A stretch of DNA of 64,000 nt from positions 3,534,001 through 3,598,000 of the forward strand of contig NZ_CP136865.1 in the NCBI RefSeq assembly GCF_045689245.1, read 5' to 3'. The translations under genes and the position numbers were made by a program. The notes below the pieces were generated by a model. It had not been told where the DNA came from and did no database searches. It worked only from the letters and a program-made list of their open reading frames with translations. Origin of the DNA: Congregibacter brevis (lineage in GTDB: Bacteria; Pseudomonadota; Gammaproteobacteria; Pseudomonadales; Halieaceae). This document shows, piece by piece, positions 7,780 to 16,577 of this stretch (position 1 is its first letter; every line of letters begins with the position of its first letter).

Positions 7780-7982
7780 GAGCACGCAAACAGAGTAAAG
7801 AGCCATCCAAGGGTCGACGGCAATCAAAGAATCCAAAGCCTGAAAAGATCTGCCCGGTCTGCGATCGACCGTTTCATTGGCGGGCACGCTGGAAAAACAA
7901 CTGGAACGAGATCGTTTACTGCTCACGACGTTGTTCAAGCGAGCGAGGCCGGCGTGCTAAAGGCGTCTCGTCGATCGCCTAG
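7776..7982 (+). CDS. DUF2256 zinc-ribbon-like small protein
   Basis: 68 residues from the ATG at 7776, which overlaps the CRY-DASH stop as ATGA and implies translational coupling. A very basic N-terminus precedes the DUF2256 core KICPVCDRPFHWRARWKNNW, ending in a second cysteine pair (YCSRRC). The CxxC...CxxxC pattern probably holds a metal. DUF2256 genes are often found beside photolyase/cryptochrome genes, but the function is not known. The stop codon shares a CTAG with the stop of the facing gene. Confidence 0.88.
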   Translation: MRARKQSKEPSKGRRQSKNPKPEKICPVCDRPFHWRARWKNNWNEIVYCSRRCSSERGRRAKGVSSIA

Positions 7983-9508
7983 TCCAGAATCGTCGCCAAA
8001 ATTCGATCGCCCCACTCGACTATGGCCTGTCGGTCGTCAGACGCGCGCTTCTTCCAACCACCCACAATGAGACCCATACGGGAGTTCTTAGTGAGATAGT
8101 CCTGATGGCGATCGATGAAGTGCCAGTAGAGGCTGTTGTAGGGACAGGCATTCTCGCCGGTGGTCTGTTTGGGGTCGTAACGACAAGCTGAGCAGTGATT
8201 ACCCTGGCGCTGGATGTATTTCCCTGACGCGGCGTAGGGCTTGCTGGCCATCAAGCCTTTATCTCCATGTAAGGCCATACCCAGCGTGTTCGGCAGCTCA
8301 ACCCATTCAAAGGCATCCACATAGACCGCTAGATACCAGTCGCACACTTCGCCCACGTCCAGCCCCGTGAGGAGTGCAAAGTTGCCAATCACCATTAGAC
8401 GTTGAATATGGTGCGCATAGCCAAGATCCAGGCTTTGAGTTAACGCCTGCGATAAGCAACGCATATCCGTATCACCGCTCCAGAACCAACTGGGTAAAGG
8501 ACGCGAGGCGTCGAAGGTATTACGTTCTGCGTACCCGGGCATAGCGTGCCAGTAAATCCCCCGGACGTACTCGCGCCATCCAAGAACCTGCCGGATAAAG
8601 CCTTCGGCTCCCGCAAGAGAACAGTGCCCCTCTCGCCAAGCACTCTCAACCTGCTTACACACCGCTAGTGGTTCCAATAAACCGATGTTGAGATACATGG
8701 AAATCAGCCCATGAAACATCCAGGGTGATTCTTCGGCGAGGGCATCCTGATAGGTCCCAAAGTTTTCGAGGGCATAATGACAGAACCAATCAAACTGAGC
8801 CTGCGCGTCGACAGAGGTCACCGCCAAGCGAAAATCGCTCAGCTTCCCGGGGTTGTCTGGAAAGTAATCTTCGACAAGTTCGATCACATCAGCTGTGATC
8901 GTATCGATCGCAACAGAGGGTCTCTCGGGCACCTCTACCTGCGAACGCCATCCACTTCGATTGTCAGCGTCGTAGTTCCATTTTCCGCCTTCGGGCTCTC
9001 CGTCAGAATCGAGGAGTAAGTTGTAGCGACGCCGCATCTCGCGATAAAAGTACTCCATACGGAACTGTTTGCGCCCATCCGCCCAGGATTCGAAATCCTC
9101 GACAGAAGATAGAAAGCGATCATCATCCTGAATGACAACCGACCCATCCAGCTTTGCCCCCCAACTCTGCATCTCGACCAAAAGACGATACTCGCCGGGC
9201 GCAGTGACCAAGAGGGCTTCCGCCCCAGAATCCGCGAGAGCTCCTTCTACCGCTTCGAAGAGTGACGCCACGCCCTCATCAAAGGATCGATAAACGACGT
9301 CAAAACCCCGCTCGCGCAAGGCTTCCGCAAAGTGACGCATTGCGCTGAATATCAGCACGATCTTGTGTCGGTTGTGTTTTACATAGCCGGCCTCTTCAGC
9401 AACTTCGGCCAACAGAATGCAATCCCGCTCGGGATCTGCATTTACAAGTACGGGGTTGGCCAGCGATAGCTGGTCACCGAGAACCAATCGCAGCGTTTGT
9501 TTACTCAC
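7979..9508 (-). CDS. Iron-sulfur bacterial cryptochrome / (6-4) photolyase-like protein (PhrB type)
   Basis: 509 residues, almost the length of Agrobacterium PhrB. The N-terminus LRLVLGDQLS is the photolyase-related domain start. Cys351, Cys439, Cys442 and Cys455 stand where PhrB binds its [4Fe-4S] cluster, and the HHIQR motif (366-370) of the (6-4) lesion site is intact. All features needed for an active FeS-BCP are therefore visible. The expected role is light-driven repair of (6-4) photoproducts, with FAD and probably a lumazine antenna. Convergent with CRY-DASH/DUF2256 and 7 bp downstream of the kinase genes, so possibly cotranscribed with them. Confidence 0.92.
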   Translation of the reverse strand: MSKQTLRLVLGDQLSLANPVLVNADPERDCILLAEVAEEAGYVKHNRHKIVLIFSAMRHFAEALRERGFDVVYRSFDEGVASLFEAVEGALADSGAEALLVTAPGEYRLLVEMQSWGAKLDGSVVIQDDDRFLSSVEDFESWADGRKQFRMEYFYREMRRRYNLLLDSDGEPEGGKWNYDADNRSGWRSQVEVPERPSVAIDTITADVIELVEDYFPDNPGKLSDFRLAVTSVDAQAQFDWFCHYALENFGTYQDALAEESPWMFHGLISMYLNIGLLEPLAVCKQVESAWREGHCSLAGAEGFIRQVLGWREYVRGIYWHAMPGYAERNTFDASRPLPSWFWSGDTDMRCLSQALTQSLDLGYAHHIQRLMVIGNFALLTGLDVGEVCDWYLAVYVDAFEWVELPNTLGMALHGDKGLMASKPYAASGKYIQRQGNHCSACRYDPKQTTGENACPYNSLYWHFIDRHQDYLTKNSRMGLIVGGWKKRASDDRQAIVEWGDRILATILD

Positions 9509-9515
9509 GATCGAA

Positions 9516-10844
9516 TCAAAGCCAACGCTGCATCAGTTCGTTCACATTCACTCGCGCATTCATGCGGGCGGCAAGCATAAAAATACCACCAAGCTTGCGA
9601 TGAAAGTAAACAACGTCTGTTGGAGGGGCGTGCCAAAAGTCGGCGTACTCCGTTGCGCTTTTGCCGAGAGCTGCCAAGCGTTCCGGCATCGTGGAGCTAC
9701 CAAAATCATAAAGAACATCTTCTCGAAGCGGCTCCAGTGCCAGTAACAACAGCTCCAAGACAAGTTCGCGGTAGCGTGAGTCTTCATCGCCCATGGAGTA
9801 ACCTACTTTCTCGGCCGCAACGGTCATCGCATCTCTGTCGCCATGCACTGCGGCGACCGCGAGCTTGCGATAATTGCTAACGAAGCGTGCTTTGAAATCT
9901 CTGGTAGCCCCAAAGTCCAGCAATACGATTTCGCCACTAGACCAACGGTACTGATAATTGGCAAAGTTGGGATCTGTTTGCACCATTCGCAACTCAAAAA
10001 GCTCGGTGAGAAGCAGCTCTACCAATGCAGACACCACCCGATCTCGCTCTTCCTGTGAACGCCTCGCGATAGCATCAATGGGGCCGCCGGACACATAGCT
10101 CATCGCAAGAACATTCTTACGGGTCAGCTCGGGCACGAGCTCGGGCAAGACGAAGCGCTCATCATCTCCCAGGACTTCATTAAATCGGCGAAGAAACTCC
10201 GCTTCTTTTAAATAGTTAGCTTCATCTTTAAGCTGTCGTTTTGCGTCGTCCAGTAGAGGCTGGATGTCGGCCTCTTCGGGCAGCAGTCCAGAGATACGAA
10301 GAACCGTAGCGATGTTATCTACATCACTCGCGATACTTTTGCTTACCCCCGGATACTGAATCTTTAGCGCAAGCTCCTTGCCGTCATGAGCGACGGCCCT
10401 GTGTACCTGCCCAATCGATGCAGCGGCAATGGGATAGCGATCAAAGATTTGAAACTCGCTCTCCCATTCACTGCCATAGGCCTCGCTCATGGCTCCTTCC
10501 AGCTGTGAGTCAGGCATGCTTGTTCCATCGGAGCGCAAACTCGCCAGAATATCTGTGAGTTCCTTCGGCAGTAACTCTCCGGAATCCATAGACAGAATTT
10601 GTCCCAGCTTCATCGCGGCGCCACGCATCTCCGATAGCTGCTTGGTAACCCGTCGAGCGTTTCCCGGCGTCAAAAGCAGATCTCGCTTGCTAGGCCGATT
10701 ACCTGCGCGAAGTTGCCGTGCCCCTTCGGCGAGCATGCCACCTGCCACACCTCCGGCAAGACGGGCTACTTTGGCGAAACGCCCTGCTCGACTCGCGGGT
10801 ACGGCTTTACCTTTTGAACGTGGCTTATCATCGGACCCAGCCAT
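9516..10844 (-). CDS. ABC1/UbiB-family atypical kinase (AarF-like), copy 1
   Basis: 442 residues. Hallmarks of the ABC1/ADCK/UbiB fold are present: the KxGQ motif as KLGQ at 79-82, the alanine-rich nucleotide loop AAASIGQVHRA, the catalytic-loop-like QTDPNFANY, and the metal-binding DFG in LLDFGATRDF. Family members support ubiquinone synthesis or other lipid pathways, and ATPase rather than protein-kinase activity is usual. No C-terminal membrane helix of true UbiB is obvious, so this is a paralogue rather than the ubi-operon gene. It follows a second family member after only 2 bp and precedes the FeS photolyase. Confidence 0.88.
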   Translation of the reverse strand: MAGSDDKPRSKGKAVPASRAGRFAKVARLAGGVAGGMLAEGARQLRAGNRPSKRDLLLTPGNARRVTKQLSEMRGAAMKLGQILSMDSGELLPKELTDILASLRSDGTSMPDSQLEGAMSEAYGSEWESEFQIFDRYPIAAASIGQVHRAVAHDGKELALKIQYPGVSKSIASDVDNIATVLRISGLLPEEADIQPLLDDAKRQLKDEANYLKEAEFLRRFNEVLGDDERFVLPELVPELTRKNVLAMSYVSGGPIDAIARRSQEERDRVVSALVELLLTELFELRMVQTDPNFANYQYRWSSGEIVLLDFGATRDFKARFVSNYRKLAVAAVHGDRDAMTVAAEKVGYSMGDEDSRYRELVLELLLLALEPLREDVLYDFGSSTMPERLAALGKSATEYADFWHAPPTDVVYFHRKLGGIFMLAARMNARVNVNELMQRWL

Positions 10845-10846
10845 CG

Positions 10847-12208
10847 CTACGCACCCTCCGTAATCCAGTCATCAATGTAGCGATGCGCTATGTGATGGCC
10901 ATTAAATTCTGCGTTAAGCACAGTGATGAACGTGAACACACCTGTGAGCTTACGAACGATGAGGGCGAAGTCTCTGGAAGGAGTCGCAAAGTGCCGTGTA
11001 GCCGCAGAGCTGGCCGCATGCTTCCCGACGCGCTGCATGAGACGCGAACGCCCCCAGCAATACTCACCTTTCTCGTTGAGATATTCTTGTGGAAGGCTTT
11101 GTGGAGGAGCTAAGGGCTCCAGCAGCATCTCGCAGAACTCACAAAAACTTTGCCGCGCAAAATCCGTAGCTTCCTCATTCAGACAACCAAGACCAACCAG
11201 GCTGTCCGCAAGTAACTCACGGTCGCCCGTTTGACCTGCGGCTATCGCATCACCGAAATGACGACGGAAGTTGTCATCACAGGCTAAGGTGGAACCAAAA
11301 TCAAGCAGCACCAAGCTGTCACTCGCGTCGTTACTGCGAATCAGGTAATTGCCGAAATTAGGATCAGTCTGCAGCACGCCCCAGTCATAAAGCTCAATAA
11401 AAAACAGCTCAAGCATTGCTTGACCCAAAGCGTTACGGCGAGACTGGGAAAGCGCCGCCACCGCTGGTTCAGTAACCCGATGCCCTTCTACATATTCCAA
11501 TGCCAGCAGCGTGTCGCTGGAGTAGGCCTCGAGAACCTCCGGTACGTGATAGCGGTCATCGTCTCTAAAGCGGTCGCGAGCGCTCTGCGTCATATCTCGC
11601 TCTCGCCGGTAGTCGATCTCGTGATGCAATTGCTCGCGCATATCCTCAAACCAGGCGTCCATTTCCCGTCCGGCTTTGATCCAGCGAGTCAAATACAGCA
11701 TTCGTACGACCGCATCGAAATCATCATCGATGACTTCTGCTAACCCCGGATACTGTATTTTGAGTACTAAATCGTAGTTATCCCTACACCAAGTAGCACG
11801 ATGCACCTGGGCAAGTGACGCGGCAGCCAAAGGTTCGTCGTCCACCACCAACTCGGCGTAACGATCGCCCAAGCTGTCACGCACCGAATTCTCAAGTTCA
11901 CTCCAGGGTAAAGGGTGCGTTTGTGAATCCAGATCATGAAGCGCTTCTGTGAGAGGCGAGGGAAGAAAATGCTCCCCAAGAAGCGCCATCATCTGCCCGA
12001 TCTTGACGTAGGTGCCCTTCAACTTCCCAAGCTCAGCGGTAAAACGACGAGCTTCGCGGTGCATGAGGTCGCTATTGCCGGCCTCCTCGCCGCGCAATCG
12101 CTCAACGGCCGAGCCCAAGGCGAATGCGCCTCCGGCTCGAATGCCCGCAATAGAAACGGCGAGGCCGCGGCCAAAACTGCCGCGGCGAATAGATGAACGT
12201 TTTGTCAT
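10847..12208 (-). CDS. ABC1/UbiB-family atypical kinase (AarF-like), copy 2
   Basis: 453 residues with the same motif set as its downstream neighbour: KIGQ at 69-72, AAASLAQVHRA, QTDPNFGNYLI and LLDFGSTL. Apart from these motifs the two proteins differ widely, so any duplication is old. The 2-bp gap suggests translation as a pair and perhaps a heteromeric complex. Upstream lies an acyl-CoA dehydrogenase 63 bp away on the same strand, so the pair may belong to the lipid operon, the photolyase operon, or both. Confidence 0.87.
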   Translation of the reverse strand: MTKRSSIRRGSFGRGLAVSIAGIRAGGAFALGSAVERLRGEEAGNSDLMHREARRFTAELGKLKGTYVKIGQMMALLGEHFLPSPLTEALHDLDSQTHPLPWSELENSVRDSLGDRYAELVVDDEPLAAASLAQVHRATWCRDNYDLVLKIQYPGLAEVIDDDFDAVVRMLYLTRWIKAGREMDAWFEDMREQLHHEIDYRRERDMTQSARDRFRDDDRYHVPEVLEAYSSDTLLALEYVEGHRVTEPAVAALSQSRRNALGQAMLELFFIELYDWGVLQTDPNFGNYLIRSNDASDSLVLLDFGSTLACDDNFRRHFGDAIAAGQTGDRELLADSLVGLGCLNEEATDFARQSFCEFCEMLLEPLAPPQSLPQEYLNEKGEYCWGRSRLMQRVGKHAASSAATRHFATPSRDFALIVRKLTGVFTFITVLNAEFNGHHIAHRYIDDWITEGA

Positions 12209-12271
12209 AGGGTTTCTACGCAGAAAGCCCTGTTGAGGATGATTCTAGGGGGCTGCTGTCCAGAATCTGAA

Positions 12272-13393
12272 CTAGTCGTCCAGAAGTAGCGCAGCGAGAC
12301 GCTGACGATGGTGCTGGGCGTCGCCAAACTGTTGCTGTGCACCCTGTGCGCGTCGGATAAACAGCTGTGCATCACAGTCCCAGGTAAAACCCATTCCGCC
12401 ATGGAACTGAACCGCGCGATCTCCCGCAAACTTGAGCGCTTCCGTCGCCTGCGCCTTCGCCATACGACAAGCCACTTCCTGATCTTTAGCAAGAGCATCA
12501 GCGCCCACTAGGGAGCTTGCGTGGTACACGAAGGACCGCGCTGAATCCATCATGTTGAGGATTTCCACGCTGGGATGCTTCAGTGCTTGATACGAGCCGA
12601 TGAGCTTACCGAACTGCTTGCGTGTCTTGAGATAGTCAACCGTAACATCCAGACAGGCGGCCGCTGCGCCAGTGCTCTCTGCAGCGACCAAAAGCGCCCC
12701 TAAAAGCCGATAATCACGGAGTGCGTCCAAGACGCCGGCTCCGGATACCAGCAACACGGGTTTTACTCCATCAAAAGTAATGTCCGCCGCTCGATGCGTA
12801 TTGTCGATGAGTACGCGGGGGCTTACCGCCTCTGCGCTGAGACTCTCAGCATCGACCACGGCTAGCCCAGGCTCTCCACCTACAAGCGCGACGACAACCA
12901 CCCAACGCGCACTTTGAGCATCCATTACCAAACGTTTCTGCCCCTGAAGCAGACCAGAGGCATCAACGACCGTACTGCTAGGCAGCGCATTCCAGTCTTC
13001 AGACTCGAGCTCCGCGACGCAGGCCGCCTCTCCAGCTGCAATAGCTCGAAGTGTTTCAGCCGAGGCCTCTCCATCCGCTCGTAACAGGAGCTGCGCTGCA
13101 AGTAAGGTCGATAGCAGCGGCGTACCCATGAGCGACTTCCCGAGACTCTCTGCTACGGGCACTGCTGCTCCGATACCAAGTCCCGCTCCGCCGAGCTCTT
13201 CTGGGAGACCGATGCCGGTCCAACCCATTGCCACTATCTCTTCCCAGACCGCCGGACTGTATTCCAATGGTGCCTCGAGATGCTCCCGCGCAGCGTCCAA
13301 ACCACCGCGATCAGCGCAGAAACTGCGAGCGTAGTCGAGGAGCATGCTTTGCTCCTCATCAAAATGCATTGCTGTACTTCCCATTACTGACAT
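12272..13393 (-). CDS. Acyl-CoA dehydrogenase family protein
   Basis: 373 residues with the acyl-CoA dehydrogenase fold. The N-terminal helical part contains WTGIGLPEELGGAGLG; the C-terminal part has YLKTRKQFGKLIGSYQALKH and the flavin-binding end VQFHGGMGFTWDCDAQLF. The middle beta-domain is shorter and less conserved than in FadE-type enzymes. It is likely a partner or heteromeric subunit of the dehydrogenase encoded 20 bp upstream; such pairs act on CoA esters of steroids, branched or cyclic acids. The substrate cannot be read from sequence. Confidence 0.87.
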   Translation of the reverse strand: MSVMGSTAMHFDEEQSMLLDYARSFCADRGGLDAAREHLEAPLEYSPAVWEEIVAMGWTGIGLPEELGGAGLGIGAAVPVAESLGKSLMGTPLLSTLLAAQLLLRADGEASAETLRAIAAGEAACVAELESEDWNALPSSTVVDASGLLQGQKRLVMDAQSARWVVVVALVGGEPGLAVVDAESLSAEAVSPRVLIDNTHRAADITFDGVKPVLLVSGAGVLDALRDYRLLGALLVAAESTGAAAACLDVTVDYLKTRKQFGKLIGSYQALKHPSVEILNMMDSARSFVYHASSLVGADALAKDQEVACRMAKAQATEALKFAGDRAVQFHGGMGFTWDCDAQLFIRRAQGAQQQFGDAQHHRQRLAALLLDD

Positions 13394-13413
13394 TTTGCTA
13401 CTCCCTATATCCC

Positions 13414-14616
13414 TTACTTCGGCAGACCGAGCACGTGCTCGGCTACGATATTTGCCTGAACTTGACTCGTTCCGCCCCCGATGGTGGCGGAAAAGCTATT
13501 GAGGTAAGCGCGCTGCCAAAAACCTCCTTCTCGAGCGCGATCATCACCGACAAACAACGCACCGTCGGCCCCCTGCGCATTAATCGCAAACTGCCGCATA
13601 CGACGTGCGTACTCAGTCCAACGCAATTTGTTCGACAAGGGTAAAGACAGGGGGTAGTCGCTGGTAAGAGCGGGAATCCCTGATCGTCGATCACCCAGGG
13701 TCACGGCTTTTTCTTCCATGATCAGACTCACCAGCTGGTCACGGATGAGGGGGTCCTCTAGAACCGGTTTACCATTACGAGTAACGTCGCGAAGCTGATC
13801 GATGAGATCGTCAATGACTATCCGCACGAAGGCCAAGCCCCCAGCAGCGCCAGCTTCCGCGCCCCGCTCGTACTGCAAGGTTTTCATAGCGATTTTCCAG
13901 CCGCCGCCTTCGTCCCCCATGAGGCAGTCCGCTGGAATGCGCGCGTCCGTAAAGAACGTCTCAGTAAACCCATACTCTCCTGTAAGCTTGCGAATCGGCC
14001 GGGTATCAACACCTGCAACGGTCATGGGCGCCAGGAAGAACGACAGACCGTCGTACTTACGTTCTGCCGCAGGATTAGTGCGAGCAAGCAGAATCATGTA
14101 CTTCGCGTAGTTACCCATGGTGGTCCAAATCTTACTGCCGTTGACAACGTAGTCGTCCCCATCACGTTCTGCACGGGTTCGTGCATTGCCAAGATCTGAT
14201 CCATGATCGGGCTCCGAAAAACCCTGACACCAAATATCCTCAGCGCTCAAGATACCTTTTAGGTAACGCTGTTTTTCTTCTTCAGTGCCAATATCATTAA
14301 TGAGCGGCCCCGCCCAGCCAAGGCCAATGACGTTAAAGCAGATAGGGACTGCCTGGCGACGCATTTCCTGATCCACAACGGACTGGTAGATGGCATCGAC
14401 GCCCTGCCCACCATGCTCCTTCGCCCAGGCCATACCTAGGTAACCTGCGGACCAAACCTTGTGCTGCCACTCTCGAAGAAAGTCCAGCTGCTCCTCAGAT
14501 CCGACTTCCATAAACGTTTGCGGGAGTAAAAAACCCGGATCCTTGGGCTTGTTGATCTCAAGCCAGCTAGCCACCTCGCGGCGAAAGTCTTCCAGTTCTT
14601 TAACAGCTGCATTCAT
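13414..14616 (-). CDS. Acyl-CoA dehydrogenase family protein
   Basis: 400 residues from the ATG at 14616 (MNAAVKELEDF). An in-frame start 120 bases upstream would run into the spacer and adds no conserved sequence. Motifs are YLGMAWAKEHGGQG, the flavin/substrate loop WCQGFSEPDHGSDLGNA, the segment VVNGSKIWTTMGNYA, and the C-terminal IGGGTSQVQANIVAEHVLG. This layout resembles the larger subunit of heteromeric acyl-CoA dehydrogenases. It lies between a glutathione S-transferase gene and the shorter dehydrogenase. Confidence 0.9.
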   Translation of the reverse strand: MNAAVKELEDFRREVASWLEINKPKDPGFLLPQTFMEVGSEEQLDFLREWQHKVWSAGYLGMAWAKEHGGQGVDAIYQSVVDQEMRRQAVPICFNVIGLGWAGPLINDIGTEEEKQRYLKGILSAEDIWCQGFSEPDHGSDLGNARTRAERDGDDYVVNGSKIWTTMGNYAKYMILLARTNPAAERKYDGLSFFLAPMTVAGVDTRPIRKLTGEYGFTETFFTDARIPADCLMGDEGGGWKIAMKTLQYERGAEAGAAGGLAFVRIVIDDLIDQLRDVTRNGKPVLEDPLIRDQLVSLIMEEKAVTLGDRRSGIPALTSDYPLSLPLSNKLRWTEYARRMRQFAINAQGADGALFVGDDRAREGGFWQRAYLNSFSATIGGGTSQVQANIVAEHVLGLPK

Positions 14617-14689
14617 AGTGAGTGTTCCGTTATTTGTTTTACAAAAGCGTATTCGACGGGCAGTAATTAATGCCCTCCAGCTATCGCGA

Positions 14690-15316
14690 TTACTCGCTGG
14701 AGTCCTGCCCTGCGGCGTTCGCTCGGACAAAAGCATCCCGACTCATCAAACGTTCAAGATAGGCAAGAGTTTGAGGTTTATAGCGTTCATCCAGTTTGAG
14801 CGTCTGACCAAAGTACAGGGCGTAACCGACGCAGATATCTGCAATAGTAAATCGCCCATCAACAAGATAATCGTTGTTCTCTAAGTGTGCATCAAGACGC
14901 CGCAAACGCGCGATAAACCACTTCGCGTAATCGTCCGCGACGGGCTTCTTCTCTGGCGTGGGCTCCAACACCGTGTAACGGAGCACAATGGTTTGCGGGA
15001 ACGTTAACGTGGCGTCAGCGTGGTAGGTCCAGTTGAGCATATCTCCGTAGGCAGGGTGCTCCGGCGGCACTGCCAGGTGCTCATTGCCCGGCCGCGTCGC
15101 CAGATAGTGAGGAATCGCGCAGGATTCCGTCATCTCTACGTCCCCATCAACAAAATACGGGATCGTACCGAGGGCATTCACTTCGAGGTAGTCCCGCTGA
15201 AACACCCGAGGCGGAAAAGGCAACATGACGAGCTCATAGTCCAGCCCCAGCTCCTCTAAAGCCCACACCGCGCGCAAAGAGCGCGCCCCGGTACAGTGCC
15301 AAAGTTTCATAGTCAT
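14690..15316 (-). CDS. Glutathione S-transferase family protein
   Basis: 208 residues. The N-terminal thioredoxin-like domain starts MKLWHCTGARSLRAVWALEE, with Ser13 a plausible catalytic serine and the cis-proline segment LGTIPYF. The all-helical C-terminal domain has LVDGRFTIADICVGYALYF, the usual N-capping box. The start overlaps the stop of the upstream dehydrogenase by 4 bp (ATGA), so it is translated with it. A role in fatty acid or xenobiotic breakdown with its neighbours is an inference from the operon. Confidence 0.88.
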   Translation of the reverse strand: MTMKLWHCTGARSLRAVWALEELGLDYELVMLPFPPRVFQRDYLEVNALGTIPYFVDGDVEMTESCAIPHYLATRPGNEHLAVPPEHPAYGDMLNWTYHADATLTFPQTIVLRYTVLEPTPEKKPVADDYAKWFIARLRRLDAHLENNDYLVDGRFTIADICVGYALYFGQTLKLDERYKPQTLAYLERLMSRDAFVRANAAGQDSSE

Positions 15317-16485
15317 AGTCCGTACTGCCGCGCTGCTAAGTCGCGCATGATCTCTTCAGATCCGCCACCGATAGCGTTCACCCGCACCTCCCGATAAATT
15401 CGCTCTACTCGATTGCCACGCATGTATCCCGTGCCTCCCAAAATTTGCATTGCCTCGCGCGCGCAAAACTCGAGAGTCTCGCTCGCTTGCACCTTTAGCA
15501 ATGCAATATCACCGGGATTCGGGTTGCCATTCTCGATGCTTTCGTAGCAGGTCCGAATGTACGCTTGAGTGGCGTTCAGCTTTTGCTTCATCTGGGCAAA
15601 CTTATGACGTATCACCTGATGATCCGCAAGTCGCTTACCAAAAGTATTGCGCTCCCGCGCCCAGTTCGCGGCCTCCTCCAGACACACACGACCCTGAGCC
15701 TCCATAGAGCTGGCCATTCCCATTCGTTCGCCATTGAAATTTGTCATGATCACGAGGAAGCCGCGATTTTCTTCGCCAATAAGATTTTCAACAGGCACCC
15801 GGACGTTATCAAAATACAGAGTAGCGGTATCTGAGGCCCACCAGCCCTGCTTACGATCCAAAGCAGTCCGGGAAAACCCCTCAGCGTCTGTAGGGATCAG
15901 TAACATAGAGACCCCACCAGCCCCTTCGCCGCCGGTGCGCACTGCAGTCGACACCCAATTCGCTCGCATACCACCGGTAATGTAAGTCTTAGAACCATTG
16001 ACAATGTAATGGTCGCCATCGCGAACAGCGGTGGTTTGTAAGCGGGCCACATCAGAGCCGCCCCCGGGTTCTGTGATACCCAGAGATATGTGCTTTTCAC
16101 CAGCCAGAACCGGCGGAGCAATCGCCTGCTTCATGGCTTCCGAGCCCCAATTGATAACCGGGGGCAAACCTATGCCGTGCACCAACAGAGACGCCTGCAC
16201 GCCCCCCACACCAAAACGGTTCATCTCCTCACTGCAGATCCAGTTGTGCCAGGAATCTATTCCTTGGGAAGTACCACCGTAGGCTTCGGGGTATCCCAAT
16301 CCCAGGAGACCGACAGCTGCTGCCTTCGGCCAAAGATCCATGGGTATCTCCCCCGCCTCATCCCAGGCTTCAGCGAAAGGTGCGATTTCAGTGTCGATGA
16401 AGCGACGGAGATGCGTTCGCCACTCTTCGTGCTCTGACCGCAGATGCGGGTTGGGCAAGCGAGCGCTGTCGAAATCAAGGGACAT
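15313..16485 (-). CDS. Acyl-CoA dehydrogenase, first gene of a four-gene lipid operon
   Basis: 390 residues from the ATG at 16485, which follows a GAGGT ribosome-binding site; the in-frame codon at 16545 lies inside the operator-like sequence upstream. Conserved parts: LGLGYPEAYGGTSQG, the loop HISLGITEPGGGSDVARLQT, IVNGSKTYITGG, the helix RNTFGKRLADHQVIRHKFAQ, and the C-terminal AMQILGGTGYMRGNRVERIY. These are standard FadE/Acd features for FAD and acyl-CoA binding. It is the promoter-proximal gene, and two TGAGTNNCACT motifs lie upstream. Confidence 0.92.
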   Translation of the reverse strand: MSLDFDSARLPNPHLRSEHEEWRTHLRRFIDTEIAPFAEAWDEAGEIPMDLWPKAAAVGLLGLGYPEAYGGTSQGIDSWHNWICSEEMNRFGVGGVQASLLVHGIGLPPVINWGSEAMKQAIAPPVLAGEKHISLGITEPGGGSDVARLQTTAVRDGDHYIVNGSKTYITGGMRANWVSTAVRTGGEGAGGVSMLLIPTDAEGFSRTALDRKQGWWASDTATLYFDNVRVPVENLIGEENRGFLVIMTNFNGERMGMASSMEAQGRVCLEEAANWARERNTFGKRLADHQVIRHKFAQMKQKLNATQAYIRTCYESIENGNPNPGDIALLKVQASETLEFCAREAMQILGGTGYMRGNRVERIYREVRVNAIGGGSEEIMRDLAARQYGL

Positions 16486-16515
16486 AGGGCATACCTCAGT
16501 GAAAAAGCCGCAAAT

Positions 16516-16548
16516 TGAGTACCACTTGATAATACTGAGTGTCACTCA
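16516..16548 (-). promoter_or_regulatory. Doubled TGAGTNNCACT motif, candidate operator of the acyl-CoA dehydrogenase operon
   Basis: TGAGTACCACT starts at 16516 and TGAGTGTCACT at 16536, exactly 20 bp apart. The second forms a perfect 13-bp palindrome, TGAGTGTCACTCA (16536-16548). The pair lies just upstream of the dehydrogenase start at 16485. Two sites two helical turns apart fit cooperative binding of a dimeric repressor, TetR-like for instance. No cognate regulator is encoded beside it. Confidence 0.5.
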
Positions 16549-16577
16549 ATCCAACAAGAGCTGAGCTATACCGGGTA

